A DNA stretch of 64,000 nt from positions 37,832-101,831 of the forward strand of contig NZ_LJIC01000129.1 of NCBI RefSeq assembly GCF_001295845.1. The letters run 5' to 3'. Positions 56,557 to 64,000 of the stretch are shown piece by piece (the first letter of the stretch is position 1; each line of letters opens with the position of its first letter). Position numbers and translations under genes: made by a program. Under the pieces are notes generated by a model, which was not told the DNA's origin, searched no databases, and saw nothing but the letters and a program-made list of their open reading frames with translations. Origin of the DNA: Rhodopseudomonas sp. AAP120. GTDB lineage: Bacteria; Pseudomonadota; Alphaproteobacteria; Rhizobiales; Xanthobacteraceae.

Positions 56557-56681
56557 GCGGGCGCCCTGGCGCCTCTCCCACAGCGCGAGGCGCCACTCCG
56601 CAGGATGGGTTGAGCGCGGCGAAACCCATCGCCAGCTCGCGCGACCCTCGCGGTTCGCTCGCCGCACCGCCCCACTCCCCA

Positions 56682-56787
56682 CCGTCATCGCCCGCGCAGG
56701 CGGGCGACCCAGTATTCCAGAGCGCGCGCGGCTGAACGCCGGCTCTCTGCGATACTGGATCCTCCGCGTTCGCGGAGGATGACGGAC
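56682..56787. repeat. Intergenic palindromic repeat (CCGTCAT-type)
   Basis: The left part CCGTCATCGCCCGCGCAGG and right part CGCGGAGGATGACGG form the outer arms of an imperfect palindrome with GTATTCCAG/CTGGAT inside. A short related repeat (GATGGGTTGAGCGCGGCGAA) lies just left, at 56602-56630. Confidence 0.6.
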
Positions 56788-56857
56788 AGAGAACGGGGCA
56801 CCTCCGCGCCGATCGCAGCGTAGGTTCGCAGCGCGCTCCCGCCCATCGCCTGCGCCC

Positions 56858-57172
56858 TCACCTGCGCACCTCCGCCTCCTCGCACAGATGCTGATGCAGC
56901 GCGTCGACGGCGAGGTCTTCGGCGAGCGGCGGCAGCACCGGGCGGCGCAGCTGCGCCAGGCAGGCGAAGCTGTCGCTGACGCAGGCCCGCGCGCGGCGGC
57001 ACACCCGCATCGGACAATGCCGCTCGGCCCGCGCATGCACCGCCGTGCCGCGTCGCACCGCGCGCCGGCAGGCCTCCGCGACCTCGTCGTCGCGGGCCGC
57101 GTCGGCGAGCGCCGTCTCGCGCTGCCGCCGCATCTCCCTGGTCTCGAACCGTTTCGGATATCGCTTCGTCAT
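56858..57172 (-). CDS. Small Cys/Arg-rich hypothetical protein
   Basis: 104 residues from an ATG with GGAGAG eight bases upstream. Five cysteines cluster in CRRAVRRG, HCPMRVCRRARACVSDSFAC. The N-terminus is strongly basic. The spacing could suit a zinc site, but it does not match a known finger. The C-terminus is helical and acidic. Not recognised. Confidence 0.5.
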   Translation of the reverse strand: MTKRYPKRFETREMRRQRETALADAARDDEVAEACRRAVRRGTAVHARAERHCPMRVCRRARACVSDSFACLAQLRRPVLPPLAEDLAVDALHQHLCEEAEVRR

Positions 57173-57640
57173 CGCCGCTCTCCGTTGCTGGATGCCGCGC
57201 AGCCGGTGGCGTCGCCCGGCGCCGATGCGCCGCAGCCGTCCGTCCTGCGCTGTCGCTGAGGTCGTCGCCCAAGCCGAGGGCGGCGGAGCGCCGAAAGGCG
57301 CAACTGATAGTTAGCCGCAGGACCTTCGCGCCGACACGGCGGCCCGATGATCCCGCGGAACGCCTTTCGACGCTCCACCGCGGCGATTTTTCGCTCCAGG
57401 GCCGTGCTTCCGGGCACAGGCGCGATGCACTCCGCACCGCTTGATCCCGGCGGTTTCCCGCCGTTCACCTGTGCCGCGTCCAGGCAACTAACAAGTGGCA
57501 GACCCCCGTAGTGGGGCCGGACGGCGACCCAGAGCGTCCCGAGTGCGCGAGGCAACGTCTGCCCCACGCCCGCAGGCGCCGCACCCCGCCCCGCGACGAC
57601 CAGCGTCCCGGCAACGCGCCCCTCGATGGGGCGGAGTGAC
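57173..57640. other. Non-coding stretch before the AT-richer island
   Basis: No gene, tRNA or attachment site was found. Composition is strongly GC-rich up to about 57,640, then changes abruptly to AT-richer DNA that continues through the next two genes. This makes the left edge of the putative island visible by eye. Confidence 0.45.
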
Positions 57641-57750
57641 TAGGAATATAAACACTCTCTTTGGCCAGTCAAGCGTTGATTGTATCGTCTTCGTCGGGAC
57701 CGATTCCTGCCCTGTTACCATTCCATCCACTGAACACCAGTTCGATTCTG

Positions 57751-58617
57751 ATGGAGCATCGATTGAATTATAAGACCGGTAGAAGTGCTATTCTAAGACC
57801 TGACCAGCTAGATGAAGTGGCAAGAGTCCGAGAGCTGCGGCGAGAAGCGGAATCTTTACGATCAAAGGTATCGCGAGGCTTCTACGGGCCTGATGAAGCT
57901 GAGCGATTTTGGGCAATCGCAAAGAACGCATCTTTCGTTCTTCGGATAGGCAATCCCGAGATAGCAGCCAGAGCGGGTCTTGGTCCTGGTTTCTTTTCAA
58001 CAGTAGTACGTGAAAAGCGAAATCCGAAACTGCGCAACTTTTTGGCCGCGCTAACGGTCATGATAGACATTTCGAATGAACGTCTAGTTCAGGCTGATAA
58101 TAACGACATTGATTGGAAGAAAATGGAAGCGGACGACAGTCTGCAGGATTCACCCCTAGCTCGACGTCGGCATGAAATTTACAATCTCTCCGTTTCGCTT
58201 GCGAATTTGGCGCGCACAGAAATCGCCGAAATCTCATCAACCCCAGCAAATCATCCGGAAACTCGCGCACACCAGATAAAGCAAATCGAACTACTCCAAA
58301 TTTTTGCAGAGGGATTCGAACAAATTGCGAAATCGTTGTCACGGCAATCACCCAATGCGGATGGATCAATTTCGATCAAAGATAGCCAAAATACTGTTTC
58401 GAAAGTTGGAATTGAACTAGACAAGTGGTGGAAAGAGAACGGGCACGACGCCATCGACTGGGCCATTCGCTTGCCCGTCTTCGTCGGCGGCGTAGCTGCA
58501 TTGGGGTGGGCTGGAGCAAATATGACGATTGCGACAACAGCTATCGGTGCTCTGATCGGTGGAGCCAAGGTAGTGGACGCTATTAATCGCAAAGGCACGG
58601 GGAAGCGGAAGGCCTGA
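57751..58617 (+). CDS. HTH-like protein with C-terminal membrane hairpin, unknown family
   Basis: 288 residues from the ATG at 57751; a TTG at 57661 would add 30 residues. Residues ~67-108 (RIGNPEIAARAGLGPGFFS, then a basic stretch and LRNFLAALT) resemble a lambda-repressor-type helix-turn-helix. The central part (110-235) is helical and charged. Two hydrophobic segments at ~240-257 and ~258-276 form a hairpin, followed by a basic tail (RKGTGKRKA). Codon use and base composition are clearly AT-richer than the chromosome around it, suggesting horizontal transfer. It sits just upstream of an AIPR-family gene on the same strand and may be its partner or a separate membrane-acting effector. I do not recognise the family. 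Confidence 0.7.
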   Translation: MEHRLNYKTGRSAILRPDQLDEVARVRELRREAESLRSKVSRGFYGPDEAERFWAIAKNASFVLRIGNPEIAARAGLGPGFFSTVVREKRNPKLRNFLAALTVMIDISNERLVQADNNDIDWKKMEADDSLQDSPLARRRHEIYNLSVSLANLARTEIAEISSTPANHPETRAHQIKQIELLQIFAEGFEQIAKSLSRQSPNADGSISIKDSQNTVSKVGIELDKWWKENGHDAIDWAIRLPVFVGGVAALGWAGANMTIATTAIGALIGGAKVVDAINRKGTGKRKA

Positions 58618-58627
58618 GCTCCCAGCC

Positions 58628-58713
58628 CGTAGAGCGGATTAGCGCCGCGAAATCCGCCACTTTCATCAATGACGCATTGACGGATTACGCCTTCGATTAA
58701 CCCGCCCCTACGA
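58628..58713. repeat. REP-like palindrome upstream of the AIPR gene
   Basis: CGTAGAGCGGATTAGCG at the left and GATTAACCCGCCCCTACG at the right form an imperfect inverted repeat of the GTAGGGCGGATTAGCG family. A related copy lies directly after the AIPR gene (60618-60707). Confidence 0.6.
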
Positions 58714-58904
58714 ACTGACCTCAGCTGAGCGAATGAAGCGGGTCTCAGCAAGCGCAACACAATCCATCGACCATCGTGCAAGCGTGGCTGAAGCCTCCGC
58801 GAATACCGTCGTCGATTGCAACTTCTCATCACAACTAACAATTGAAGATCGATATATGCACCGATAGCGTTTCAATCGAAGCTTTGAAAATCGAGTGAGG
58901 CGCA

Positions 58905-60617
58905 ATGTCATCCCTAGCAATGTCATCACTAAAGGTGAATCAAATCAAAGCCCGACTGCGTGAACTGTTCGAGCCGCACCTGAATGTCTCTGACATCTCC
59001 CCGCGAGACGCGGAGCGAGATCAGAAGATACTAACGCGATGCTTGGCTGCCCTAGCCGTTTCTACGGTCGCTGGCTGCACACCAAAACTAGCCGCAGAGT
59101 CAGTATGGGATGGGAGTGGCGACAACGGGATCGACGCAGCCTACTTTGATCCATCAGATCAATCCGTCGTCTTTGTCCAGTCGAAATGGATCAACGCGGG
59201 CACTGGTGAGCCGGAGGCAAAAGATATTGGGACCTTTGTCACTGGTGTCCGCGATGCGATCGAACAGAGTGTCGATGCATTCCACAATCGATTACACGCC
59301 AGCCTTCAAGACATCTTCGCTCAAATCAATACGCCCGGCACTTCGGTCCATCTGGTAGTCGTCACCACCGGCCTGAGCCAACTTGCGAAGCCGAGTACTT
59401 TGCATTTTGAACGACTGCTATCAGATCTCAACGGTGCTGATCCGCACGAACTGGTCACGTGGGAAATCCTCGGTTTAAGCGAAGTCTATACTCGCCTTGC
59501 AAGCGATCCAGAAGGAGGACACGTCACTCTTGAGGCACAGATTCTTGATTGGTCTCGCATCAATTCTCCATATGTCGCGTATTTTGGTATTGTAGACGGG
59601 TACCAGCTTAAGACGTGGTGGAAACGCCACGGGAAAAGCTTAGTCGTCTCCAATATTCGTCACTCGCTCGGAGGAACCGACGTAAACAATGAAATCCGAC
59701 AGACCGCACTCAACTCGCCCGAGAAATTCTGGTATTTCAATAATGGAATCACCTTGATTGCGGAGGAAGCAATTGTTGCCCCAGCCAAGGCCGCAACTCA
59801 ATCTGCCGGACAGTTTCGTTTTCGAGGCGCCTCGATCGTTAACGGCGCCCAAACTGTCAGCTCCCTTGGACGCATCGAGAACGATACAAACCTCGGATTG
59901 GTCAGAGTACCAATCCGAGTGATCATCCTTGAATCAGCGCCTGCCGGCTTCGGGAAAGAGGTTACACGCACAAATAATCTTCAAAATCGAATAGAATCGC
60001 GAGATTTCGTTGCGCAAGACCCCGAGCAGAAGCGACTCAAGGAGGAGATGGCGGTCGAAGGCATTGACTATCAGTTCTTGCGTAGCGAGGAGGTTAGCCC
60101 TTCGGCAAGCAGCTGCGAACTGATGGAAGTCACTGTGGCTCTTGCATGCGCATCTGGCGATCCACTTCTTGCAGTGCAGGCAAAAACCGGAATCGGGAAG
60201 TTCTTCAACGATCTTCAGAAAGCTCCGTACCGCGCGATCTACAACCCCTCGACAAGCGGAGCTCGTGCCTTTAACGCAACGGCCATGAACCGTCACATCT
60301 ATGGATGGATCGAACGAAGAAAGAAGAGTTCATCAAAGAAGGATGGTCCGTCGTGGGGCGTTCTTGTTCATGGAAACCGGATTCTCTCAGCCGCTGTCTT
60401 TCGGCTGTACGGCTTGAACCGATTGTCGAAGACAATCAGCGATTTCAGGAACGAGATCAACGATCCGGCGCCAATCTATCGTCTCTGCAATGATGTTCAC
60501 GCGCGAATGACTGCCTCGATCGAGAGAGAATTTCCAGACAAATTCCTGGCTGTTCTGTTCAAAAATCCATCGCACAGCAAGGTCGTTTTCGAGGATGCGG
60601 TTCGGACGAGTCGATAA
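58905..60617 (+). CDS. AIPR-family protein (abortive infection/phage resistance) with nuclease-like N-terminus
   Basis: 570 residues; a second ATG five codons in (58920) is an alternative start. Residues ~65-95 read ESVWDGSGDNGIDAAYF then VVFVQSKW: the D77 and Q92-x-K94 arrangement fits a PD-(D/E)xK restriction-endonuclease fold. The large central part contains FWYFNNGITLIAE and SIVNGAQTVSSL, the hallmark stretch of the AIPR family (Pfam AIPR), found in phage-defence loci such as abortive-infection and BREX/DISARM-associated genes. It probably senses infection or foreign DNA and cuts nucleic acid. Base composition is AT-richer than the chromosome. No methylase or helicase is adjacent. Confidence 0.85.
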   Translation: MSSLAMSSLKVNQIKARLRELFEPHLNVSDISPRDAERDQKILTRCLAALAVSTVAGCTPKLAAESVWDGSGDNGIDAAYFDPSDQSVVFVQSKWINAGTGEPEAKDIGTFVTGVRDAIEQSVDAFHNRLHASLQDIFAQINTPGTSVHLVVVTTGLSQLAKPSTLHFERLLSDLNGADPHELVTWEILGLSEVYTRLASDPEGGHVTLEAQILDWSRINSPYVAYFGIVDGYQLKTWWKRHGKSLVVSNIRHSLGGTDVNNEIRQTALNSPEKFWYFNNGITLIAEEAIVAPAKAATQSAGQFRFRGASIVNGAQTVSSLGRIENDTNLGLVRVPIRVIILESAPAGFGKEVTRTNNLQNRIESRDFVAQDPEQKRLKEEMAVEGIDYQFLRSEEVSPSASSCELMEVTVALACASGDPLLAVQAKTGIGKFFNDLQKAPYRAIYNPSTSGARAFNATAMNRHIYGWIERRKKSSSKKDGPSWGVLVHGNRILSAAVFRLYGLNRLSKTISDFRNEINDPAPIYRLCNDVHARMTASIEREFPDKFLAVLFKNPSHSKVVFEDAVRTSR

Positions 60618-60707
60618 CTCGTAGGGCGAATGAGCGCAGCTTCATCCGCCTCCTTAATTGACGGCACGCATCGGCGCGTTGCGCCTTCGGCTGACTCGCC
60701 CCACGAA
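60618..60707. repeat. REP-like palindrome downstream of the AIPR gene
   Basis: CGTAGGGCGAATGAGCGCAG at the left and CTGACTCGCCCCACGAAG at the right, same family as the repeat at 58628-58713. It begins at the AIPR stop codon. Confidence 0.6.
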
Positions 60708-60739
60708 GATAGCCGAATGCACTCACTCCCCGCGGCACC

Positions 60740-60780
60740 CCCTCTCCCGCAAGCGGGAGAGGGAGCGCGCTGCGGCTTGG
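60740..60780. repeat. Direct repeat copy 1, left of the toxin-antitoxin pair
   Basis: A perfect 11-bp palindrome CCCTCTCCCGC/GCGGGAGAGGG with AA in the loop, followed by GCGCTGCGGCTTGG. A nearly identical block in the same orientation lies on the other side of the antitoxin-toxin pair (61658-61701). Confidence 0.75.
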
Positions 60781-60870
60781 GGATAGACGGCCTTCAGCAC
60801 CTTGGCGCTTGGGGGATTGCGGCCATTCGGGGAGTTCGCTGGGCCCCTTGCAAATCCGCTCCGCCTGCCT

Positions 60871-60893
60871 AATCTGGTCAGTATGACCAGATT
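60871..60893. promoter_or_regulatory. Palindromic operator covering the antitoxin start codon
   Basis: AATCTGGTCA (60871-60880) and TGACCAGATT (60884-60893) are perfect inverted repeats separated by GTA, whose last base is the A of the antitoxin ATG. This is the type of site bound by an antitoxin or toxin-antitoxin complex for autoregulation. Confidence 0.75.
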
Positions 60894-61191
60894 GAAGCAG
60901 CCCCCTCCATCGCCCCCCCGCACATCGCGGGCCCGGCCCGGCCGCTGGCAACTCCAGGATGCCAAGGCGCGGTTCAGCGAGGTGGTGCGGTCGGCGCGCG
61001 AGGAAGGGCCGCAGGTCGTGACCGTGCACGGCCGCGACGAAGTGGTGGTAGTTGCGGCGGACCATTATCGCCGGCTGAGCGGCAACCGTAGCGGCGCGGC
61101 GCTGGTCGAAGCGATGCAGGCATCGCCGCACCGCAAGCTTGAACTGGCCCCGAAGCGCGCGCGGATGCCGGTCCGCGACGTCGACCTGTAG
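60883..61191 (+). CDS. Phd/YefM-family antitoxin
   Basis: 102 residues from the ATG at 60883. After a short Pro/Arg-rich leader, WQLQDAKARFSEVVRSA and VVTVHGRDEVVVVAADHYRR are the Phd/YefM N-terminal DNA-binding fold. The C-terminal ~35 residues (HRKLELAPKRARMPVRDVDL) would fold on and inhibit the toxin. Its stop is nine bases before the toxin start. The start codon lies within a perfect palindrome, suggesting repression of its own operon. Confidence 0.85.
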   Translation: MTRLKQPPPSPPRTSRARPGRWQLQDAKARFSEVVRSAREEGPQVVTVHGRDEVVVVAADHYRRLSGNRSGAALVEAMQASPHRKLELAPKRARMPVRDVDL

Positions 61192-61200
61192 ACGCTGGTC

Positions 61201-61623
61201 GTGGCCGGCTGGCTGCTCGACACCAACGTGTTGTCCGAGCTTCGCCGGCCGAAGCCGGAGCGCAAGGTGGTCGCCTTCGTCTCGGCACAGCCGCTCGACT
61301 TGCTCTATGTCAGCGTCGTCACGCTGGCCGAGCTGCGTTTCGGCATCGAGCAGATCGGCGACGCGTCCCGCCGTGCCGACTTGAACAATTGGCTCACCCA
61401 CCGCGTGCGCCCAATGTTCGATCAACGGGTGCTTGAGGTGTCAGAGGACGTGATGCTGAAGTGGCGATTGCTCGCCGAGCAGGGGCGCAAGGCGCGCCAC
61501 ACTTTCTCGCAGCCGGACCTGCTGATCGCCGCCACCGCGCTACATCATGGGCTGACAGTCGTGACGCGCGACACCAGCGAGTTCAAGCGGGCCGGCGCCG
61601 CGGTTATCGATCCTTGGATTTGA
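61201..61623 (+). CDS. PIN-domain toxin (VapC/FitB type)
   Basis: 140 residues from a GTG. The four acidic PIN residues are D7 (WLLDTNV), E44 (TLAELRFG), D106 (SQPDLLIAA) and D124 (TRDTSEF). PIN toxins cut RNA, often tRNA or rRNA. AELRFGIE and TFSQPDLLIAATA are typical of the FitB subgroup paired with Phd/YefM antitoxins. Directly downstream of the antitoxin. Confidence 0.92.
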   Translation: MAGWLLDTNVLSELRRPKPERKVVAFVSAQPLDLLYVSVVTLAELRFGIEQIGDASRRADLNNWLTHRVRPMFDQRVLEVSEDVMLKWRLLAEQGRKARHTFSQPDLLIAATALHHGLTVVTRDTSEFKRAGAAVIDPWI

Positions 61624-61644
61624 ATGGACTCCCTGCCCCCCGTG

Positions 61645-61701
61645 GCCCTCACCCCGGCCCTCTCCCGCAAGCGGGAGAGGGGGTGCGCTGCGGCTTGGGG
61701 T
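61645..61701. repeat. Direct repeat copy 2, right of the toxin-antitoxin pair
   Basis: The same CCCTCTCCCGC/GCGGGAGAGGG palindrome (61658-61668 / 61671-61681) and CGCTGCGGCTTGGGG tail as at 60740, here preceded by GGCCCTCACCCCGG. Together they bracket the toxin-antitoxin cassette. Confidence 0.75.
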
Positions 61702-61735
61702 GGCTTCGTGCACGCGTCGCGACGGCGATCTGCTG

Positions 61736-62386
61736 CTATACGAGTTTGTTGACGCCCGTCGAGGTTGTCGCCGTCGCCGCGGCGTCGGCCGGCGGATACT
61801 TGGTGGCCGGGACGGCGAAGGAGCGCAGGCCGGACTGGACAATGATCGTGCCCTTCTTGCCGTCCTGGGTGGAGAGCTGGGCCTGACCGAACATGATGAC
61901 GTTCTTGTAGACGATGCCGGTGCCTTCGCGGGTGATGCCGTTGATGGTGGTGCGGACCTTCGCCTCCTTGCCGTCGACCGACAGCACGCGGAAGCTCGAC
62001 GTGCCCTGGGTATCGTCCGACGAACCGCCCCAGCTGCCGACCAGCATGTTGGCCTCGCCCGCGGGCTGCTGCTTCTGCAAATACGCGCTGGCCTTGCCGC
62101 CGCCGGCGGAGAACACCAGCGCGGCGGTCTTGCCGTCCTTGCTGCCGATCGTGACGTTGCCGAACGTCAGCGTGCCGCCCTTGACGGTGGCGAGGCCGCG
62201 CTCGGTGCGGCCGTGATGGGTGTATTCGACCTGCGCGGTGGCGCCGCGGATGCTGACGACCTTGAAGCCGACATCCTGGCCGTTGCCGGCCCACTTGCCC
62301 TTCCACTCACCGACCAGGCGGCTGAGACCGTACAGCCGCTCGTTGGCCGGCGAGATCTGATTGGTCGTGGACGAAATCGCAGCCAT
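61736..62386 (-). CDS. Hypothetical protein with two tandem copies of a beta-rich domain
   Basis: 216 residues from the ATG at 62386, with GGAGG 13 bases upstream; in-frame ATGs at 62419 and 62470 are alternatives. The protein contains two similar ~85-residue units, each starting LVGEW or LVGSW and including a G-FKVVSIRG or S-FRVLSVDG stretch, a TLTFGN or VIMFGQ stretch, and DGKTAAL or DGKKGTI. They look like a duplicated beta-sandwich/barrel domain. It has no clear signal peptide from this start. The family is not recognised. It is divergent from the kinase/phosphatase fusion. Confidence 0.65.
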   Translation of the reverse strand: MAAISSTTNQISPANERLYGLSRLVGEWKGKWAGNGQDVGFKVVSIRGATAQVEYTHHGRTERGLATVKGGTLTFGNVTIGSKDGKTAALVFSAGGGKASAYLQKQQPAGEANMLVGSWGGSSDDTQGTSSFRVLSVDGKEAKVRTTINGITREGTGIVYKNVIMFGQAQLSTQDGKKGTIIVQSGLRSFAVPATKYPPADAAATATTSTGVNKLV

Positions 62387-62652
62387 GGCGCAATCCGCGC
62401 CTCCGATAAAATCGCTCATCTGCCGGAGCGCCGCGCGCGACTCAGCAGGCTTGGAAACATACAGAAACAAACCGAGCTTGGTTAACGGAGATTAAGAAGG
62501 GGTTAACGGGCCGCGCCTAGCCCCTCGCCGGCCTTGTCCCGGGCGGTTTGATCCAGCTCACGGAGATCGCCGGAGCGGCGGCGACAATGCCGGGCATGGC
62601 GGGACGCGGCATCGCATGACGCGAGACGGTCGATCAGCGCGGAGATCCGGGT

Positions 62653-63915
62653 TTGCTTGATGCTTCCGGCTGGGTGGTGATCGGCGGGCAGGCCGGGTCG
62701 ATGCCGGCGGCGCTGATGACCGATGCCGACGGTCGGGCCTGGTACGTCAAGACGCCGCCGAGCGATCACCATGCGCGCAACGAGCTGCTGGCCAACCGGC
62801 TGTACCTTCTGGCCGGCACCGCGGTGGCGGAGGTCGAGCTGGTGGTGCGCGGCGGCACGCTGGCGGTGGCGAGCGCCGTGGTGCGCGGCGCCTCGCTCGG
62901 CGAAGCGCTGTCCGGCCCGGATGCCGGCATTGCGGCGGCGGTGTGCCGGGACTTCGCCGTCGATGCCTGGCTCGGCAATCGCGACGTGCTGGGCGCCGAT
63001 CTCGACAACGTGCTGGTGACCCGCAGCGGCGCGGTGCTGCGGATCGACCAGGGCGGCGCGCTGGCGTATCGGGCGCGCGGCGCGGCGAAGAGCGATTTCG
63101 GCCCGTCCGCGACCGAGTTCGACACGCTGCGCGATCCGCGCAGCAATGCGGTGGCGGCGAGCGTGTTCGGGGCCATGACGCCGCACGCGCTGGCCGCCTC
63201 GGTCGCCAAGGTGGCGAAGCTCGATGACGCGGCGATCGGCGCGGTCGTGACCGAGGTACTCGGCGACACGCCCGCCGCATTGGCGACCACCGCGCTGCTG
63301 ATCGCGCGGCGCGACGATCTGGCGCAGCGCGTCGGCGGCGCGCCGCGCAGCCGGCGGCCGACGGGGCTGCGCACCAGCGCGACACATCCGCTGCAGATCG
63401 CCGAAGTCCGCGCCAGCCCGGCGCACGGCCGGATCGGCATCACCTTCTGCCCCGGCAAGCACGACGCCACCGCGCTGACCGGCGGCTGGGCGCGCGACCT
63501 CGGCGCCGATCTCGACGCCATCCGGGATTGGGGCGCCACTCTGGTGATCACGCTGGTGGAGCCGAGCGAACTGGCGCTGCTCCGCGTGCCGCAACTCGGC
63601 GACGAGGTGCAGCGCCGCGCGATGCGCTGGCTGCATCTGCCGATCCCGGACTATCACCCGCCGACCGCGGAGTTCGAACGGCGCTGGGCGATCGAAGGCC
63701 GCGCCATCCGGCAGCAGCTGCGCGACGGCAACGACCTCGTCGTGCACTGCAAGGGCGGCCTCGGCCGCGCCGGCATGATCGCCGCAAGGCTGCTGGTCGA
63801 ACTCGGCGTGCCGCCGACCGAGGCGATCAACCAGGTCCGCACCGCCCGCGGCCGCGGCGCCATCGAAACCCGCGCCCAGCAGGCCGTGGTGGAGCGGGCA
63901 ACGGCGATCGAGTAG
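62653..63915 (+). CDS. HipA-like kinase fold fused to a CDKN3-like dual-specificity phosphatase
   Basis: 420 residues from a TTG with GGAG eight bases upstream. Residues ~20-215 resemble a HipA/PI4K-type kinase core: K33 in WYVK, E44 in ARNELL, WLGNRDVLGADLDNVLV holding N109, D111 and N119, and the metal Asp D132 in RIDQGG. Residues ~245-415 form a cysteine-phosphatase domain with the P-loop HCKGGLGR (C366, R372) and the general acid in LPIPD (D333), as in cyclin-dependent kinase inhibitor 3-like phosphatases. One chain would thus hold opposing activities. Substrates are unknown. Composition is like the chromosome, so it may be resident. Confidence 0.8.
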   Translation: MLDASGWVVIGGQAGSMPAALMTDADGRAWYVKTPPSDHHARNELLANRLYLLAGTAVAEVELVVRGGTLAVASAVVRGASLGEALSGPDAGIAAAVCRDFAVDAWLGNRDVLGADLDNVLVTRSGAVLRIDQGGALAYRARGAAKSDFGPSATEFDTLRDPRSNAVAASVFGAMTPHALAASVAKVAKLDDAAIGAVVTEVLGDTPAALATTALLIARRDDLAQRVGGAPRSRRPTGLRTSATHPLQIAEVRASPAHGRIGITFCPGKHDATALTGGWARDLGADLDAIRDWGATLVITLVEPSELALLRVPQLGDEVQRRAMRWLHLPIPDYHPPTAEFERRWAIEGRAIRQQLRDGNDLVVHCKGGLGRAGMIAARLLVELGVPPTEAINQVRTARGRGAIETRAQQAVVERATAIE

Positions 63916-63943
63916 TTGGCTAAGGTCGCGCCGAGCACGGCGC

Positions 63944-63996
63944 AACCTCTCCCGCTTGCGGGAGAGGTCGGATCGCGCAGCGATCCGGGTGAGGGC
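63944..63996. repeat. CCTCTCCCGC-type palindromic repeat at the window edge
   Basis: CCTCTCCCGC/GCGGGAGAGG (63946-63955 / 63958-63967) followed by GGTGAGGGC. Same family as the repeats around the toxin-antitoxin pair, here in the reverse orientation, after the kinase/phosphatase gene. Confidence 0.65.
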
Positions 63997-64000
63997 ACTC

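Noticed and set aside
57640..60620. Prophage or integrative element
   Set aside because: No integrase, tRNA target or flanking attachment repeat was seen; only composition and gene content suggest transfer.
60740..63967. CRISPR array from the repeated CCTCTCCCGC palindromes
   Set aside because: Copies are far apart, in both orientations, with genes between; they are dispersed intergenic repeats.

Overview
The window is GC-rich, gene-dense chromosomal DNA from an alphaproteobacterium of the Bradyrhizobium/Rhodopseudomonas group, most likely Rhodopseudomonas palustris or a close relative. This is inferred from gene content and order: phyR-nepR-ecfG, an AadR-type Fnr protein with its N-terminal cysteine cluster, soluble haem FixL with FixJ and FixK, and a complete complex I operon with fused nuoCD. 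No rRNA, tRNA, CRISPR array or insertion sequence was recognised.

Layout. 1-5.4 kb: end of an AI-2E-family permease, then the general stress response (GSR) locus: phyR (-), nepR-ecfG (+), an HWE histidine kinase (-), and beside phyR a probable small RNA with an EcfG-type promoter, a C-rich loop and a strong terminator, resembling Caulobacter GsrN. 5.4-10.4 kb: an orphan ureG, a truncated H-NS-like protein, small basic or hypothetical proteins and a molybdopterin oxidoreductase. 10.4-30 kb: an oxygen-responsive region: cyclic-nucleotide K+ channel, aadR, cytochrome c, an Mla-type lipid transporter, ADP-forming acyl-CoA synthetase/GNAT, CBS proteins, APH/AAA kinase, PHA synthase, universal stress proteins, fixL-fixJ, a lone receiver and fixK. 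Fnr/FixK-type boxes (TTGAT-N4-ATCAA) recur in its intergenic regions and again upstream of nuoA. 30.4-46.4 kb: O-acetylhomoserine sulfhydrylase, a small protein with a probable EcfG promoter, and the 13-gene nuo operon (- strand), mostly with 4-bp start/stop overlaps. 46.8-56.6 kb: glucan exporter, D,D-carboxypeptidase, acyl-CoA ligase, 1-Cys peroxiredoxin, rnhA-thrB, ispH and a DUF1013 regulator, with REP-like palindromes between genes. 57.2-64 kb: accessory region with an AT-richer two-gene segment (HTH/membrane-hairpin protein and an AIPR-family protein with a PD-(D/E)xK-like nuclease motif), a Phd/VapC toxin-antitoxin pair with a palindrome over the antitoxin start, a secreted-like duplicated-domain protein, and a fusion of a HipA-like kinase fold to a CDKN3-like phosphatase.

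How they fit: two regulons meet here. EcfG promoters serve phyR, the kinase, the sRNA and the gene at 31793. Fnr/FixK boxes tie respiration (complex I, cytochrome c), dormancy-type proteins (USP, CBS, APH/AAA), polymer storage and membrane lipid transport to oxygen limitation. The right end is a mosaic of defence-like and toxin-like cassettes separated by repeats. All functions are read from sequence motifs and family knowledge; nothing was searched in a database.
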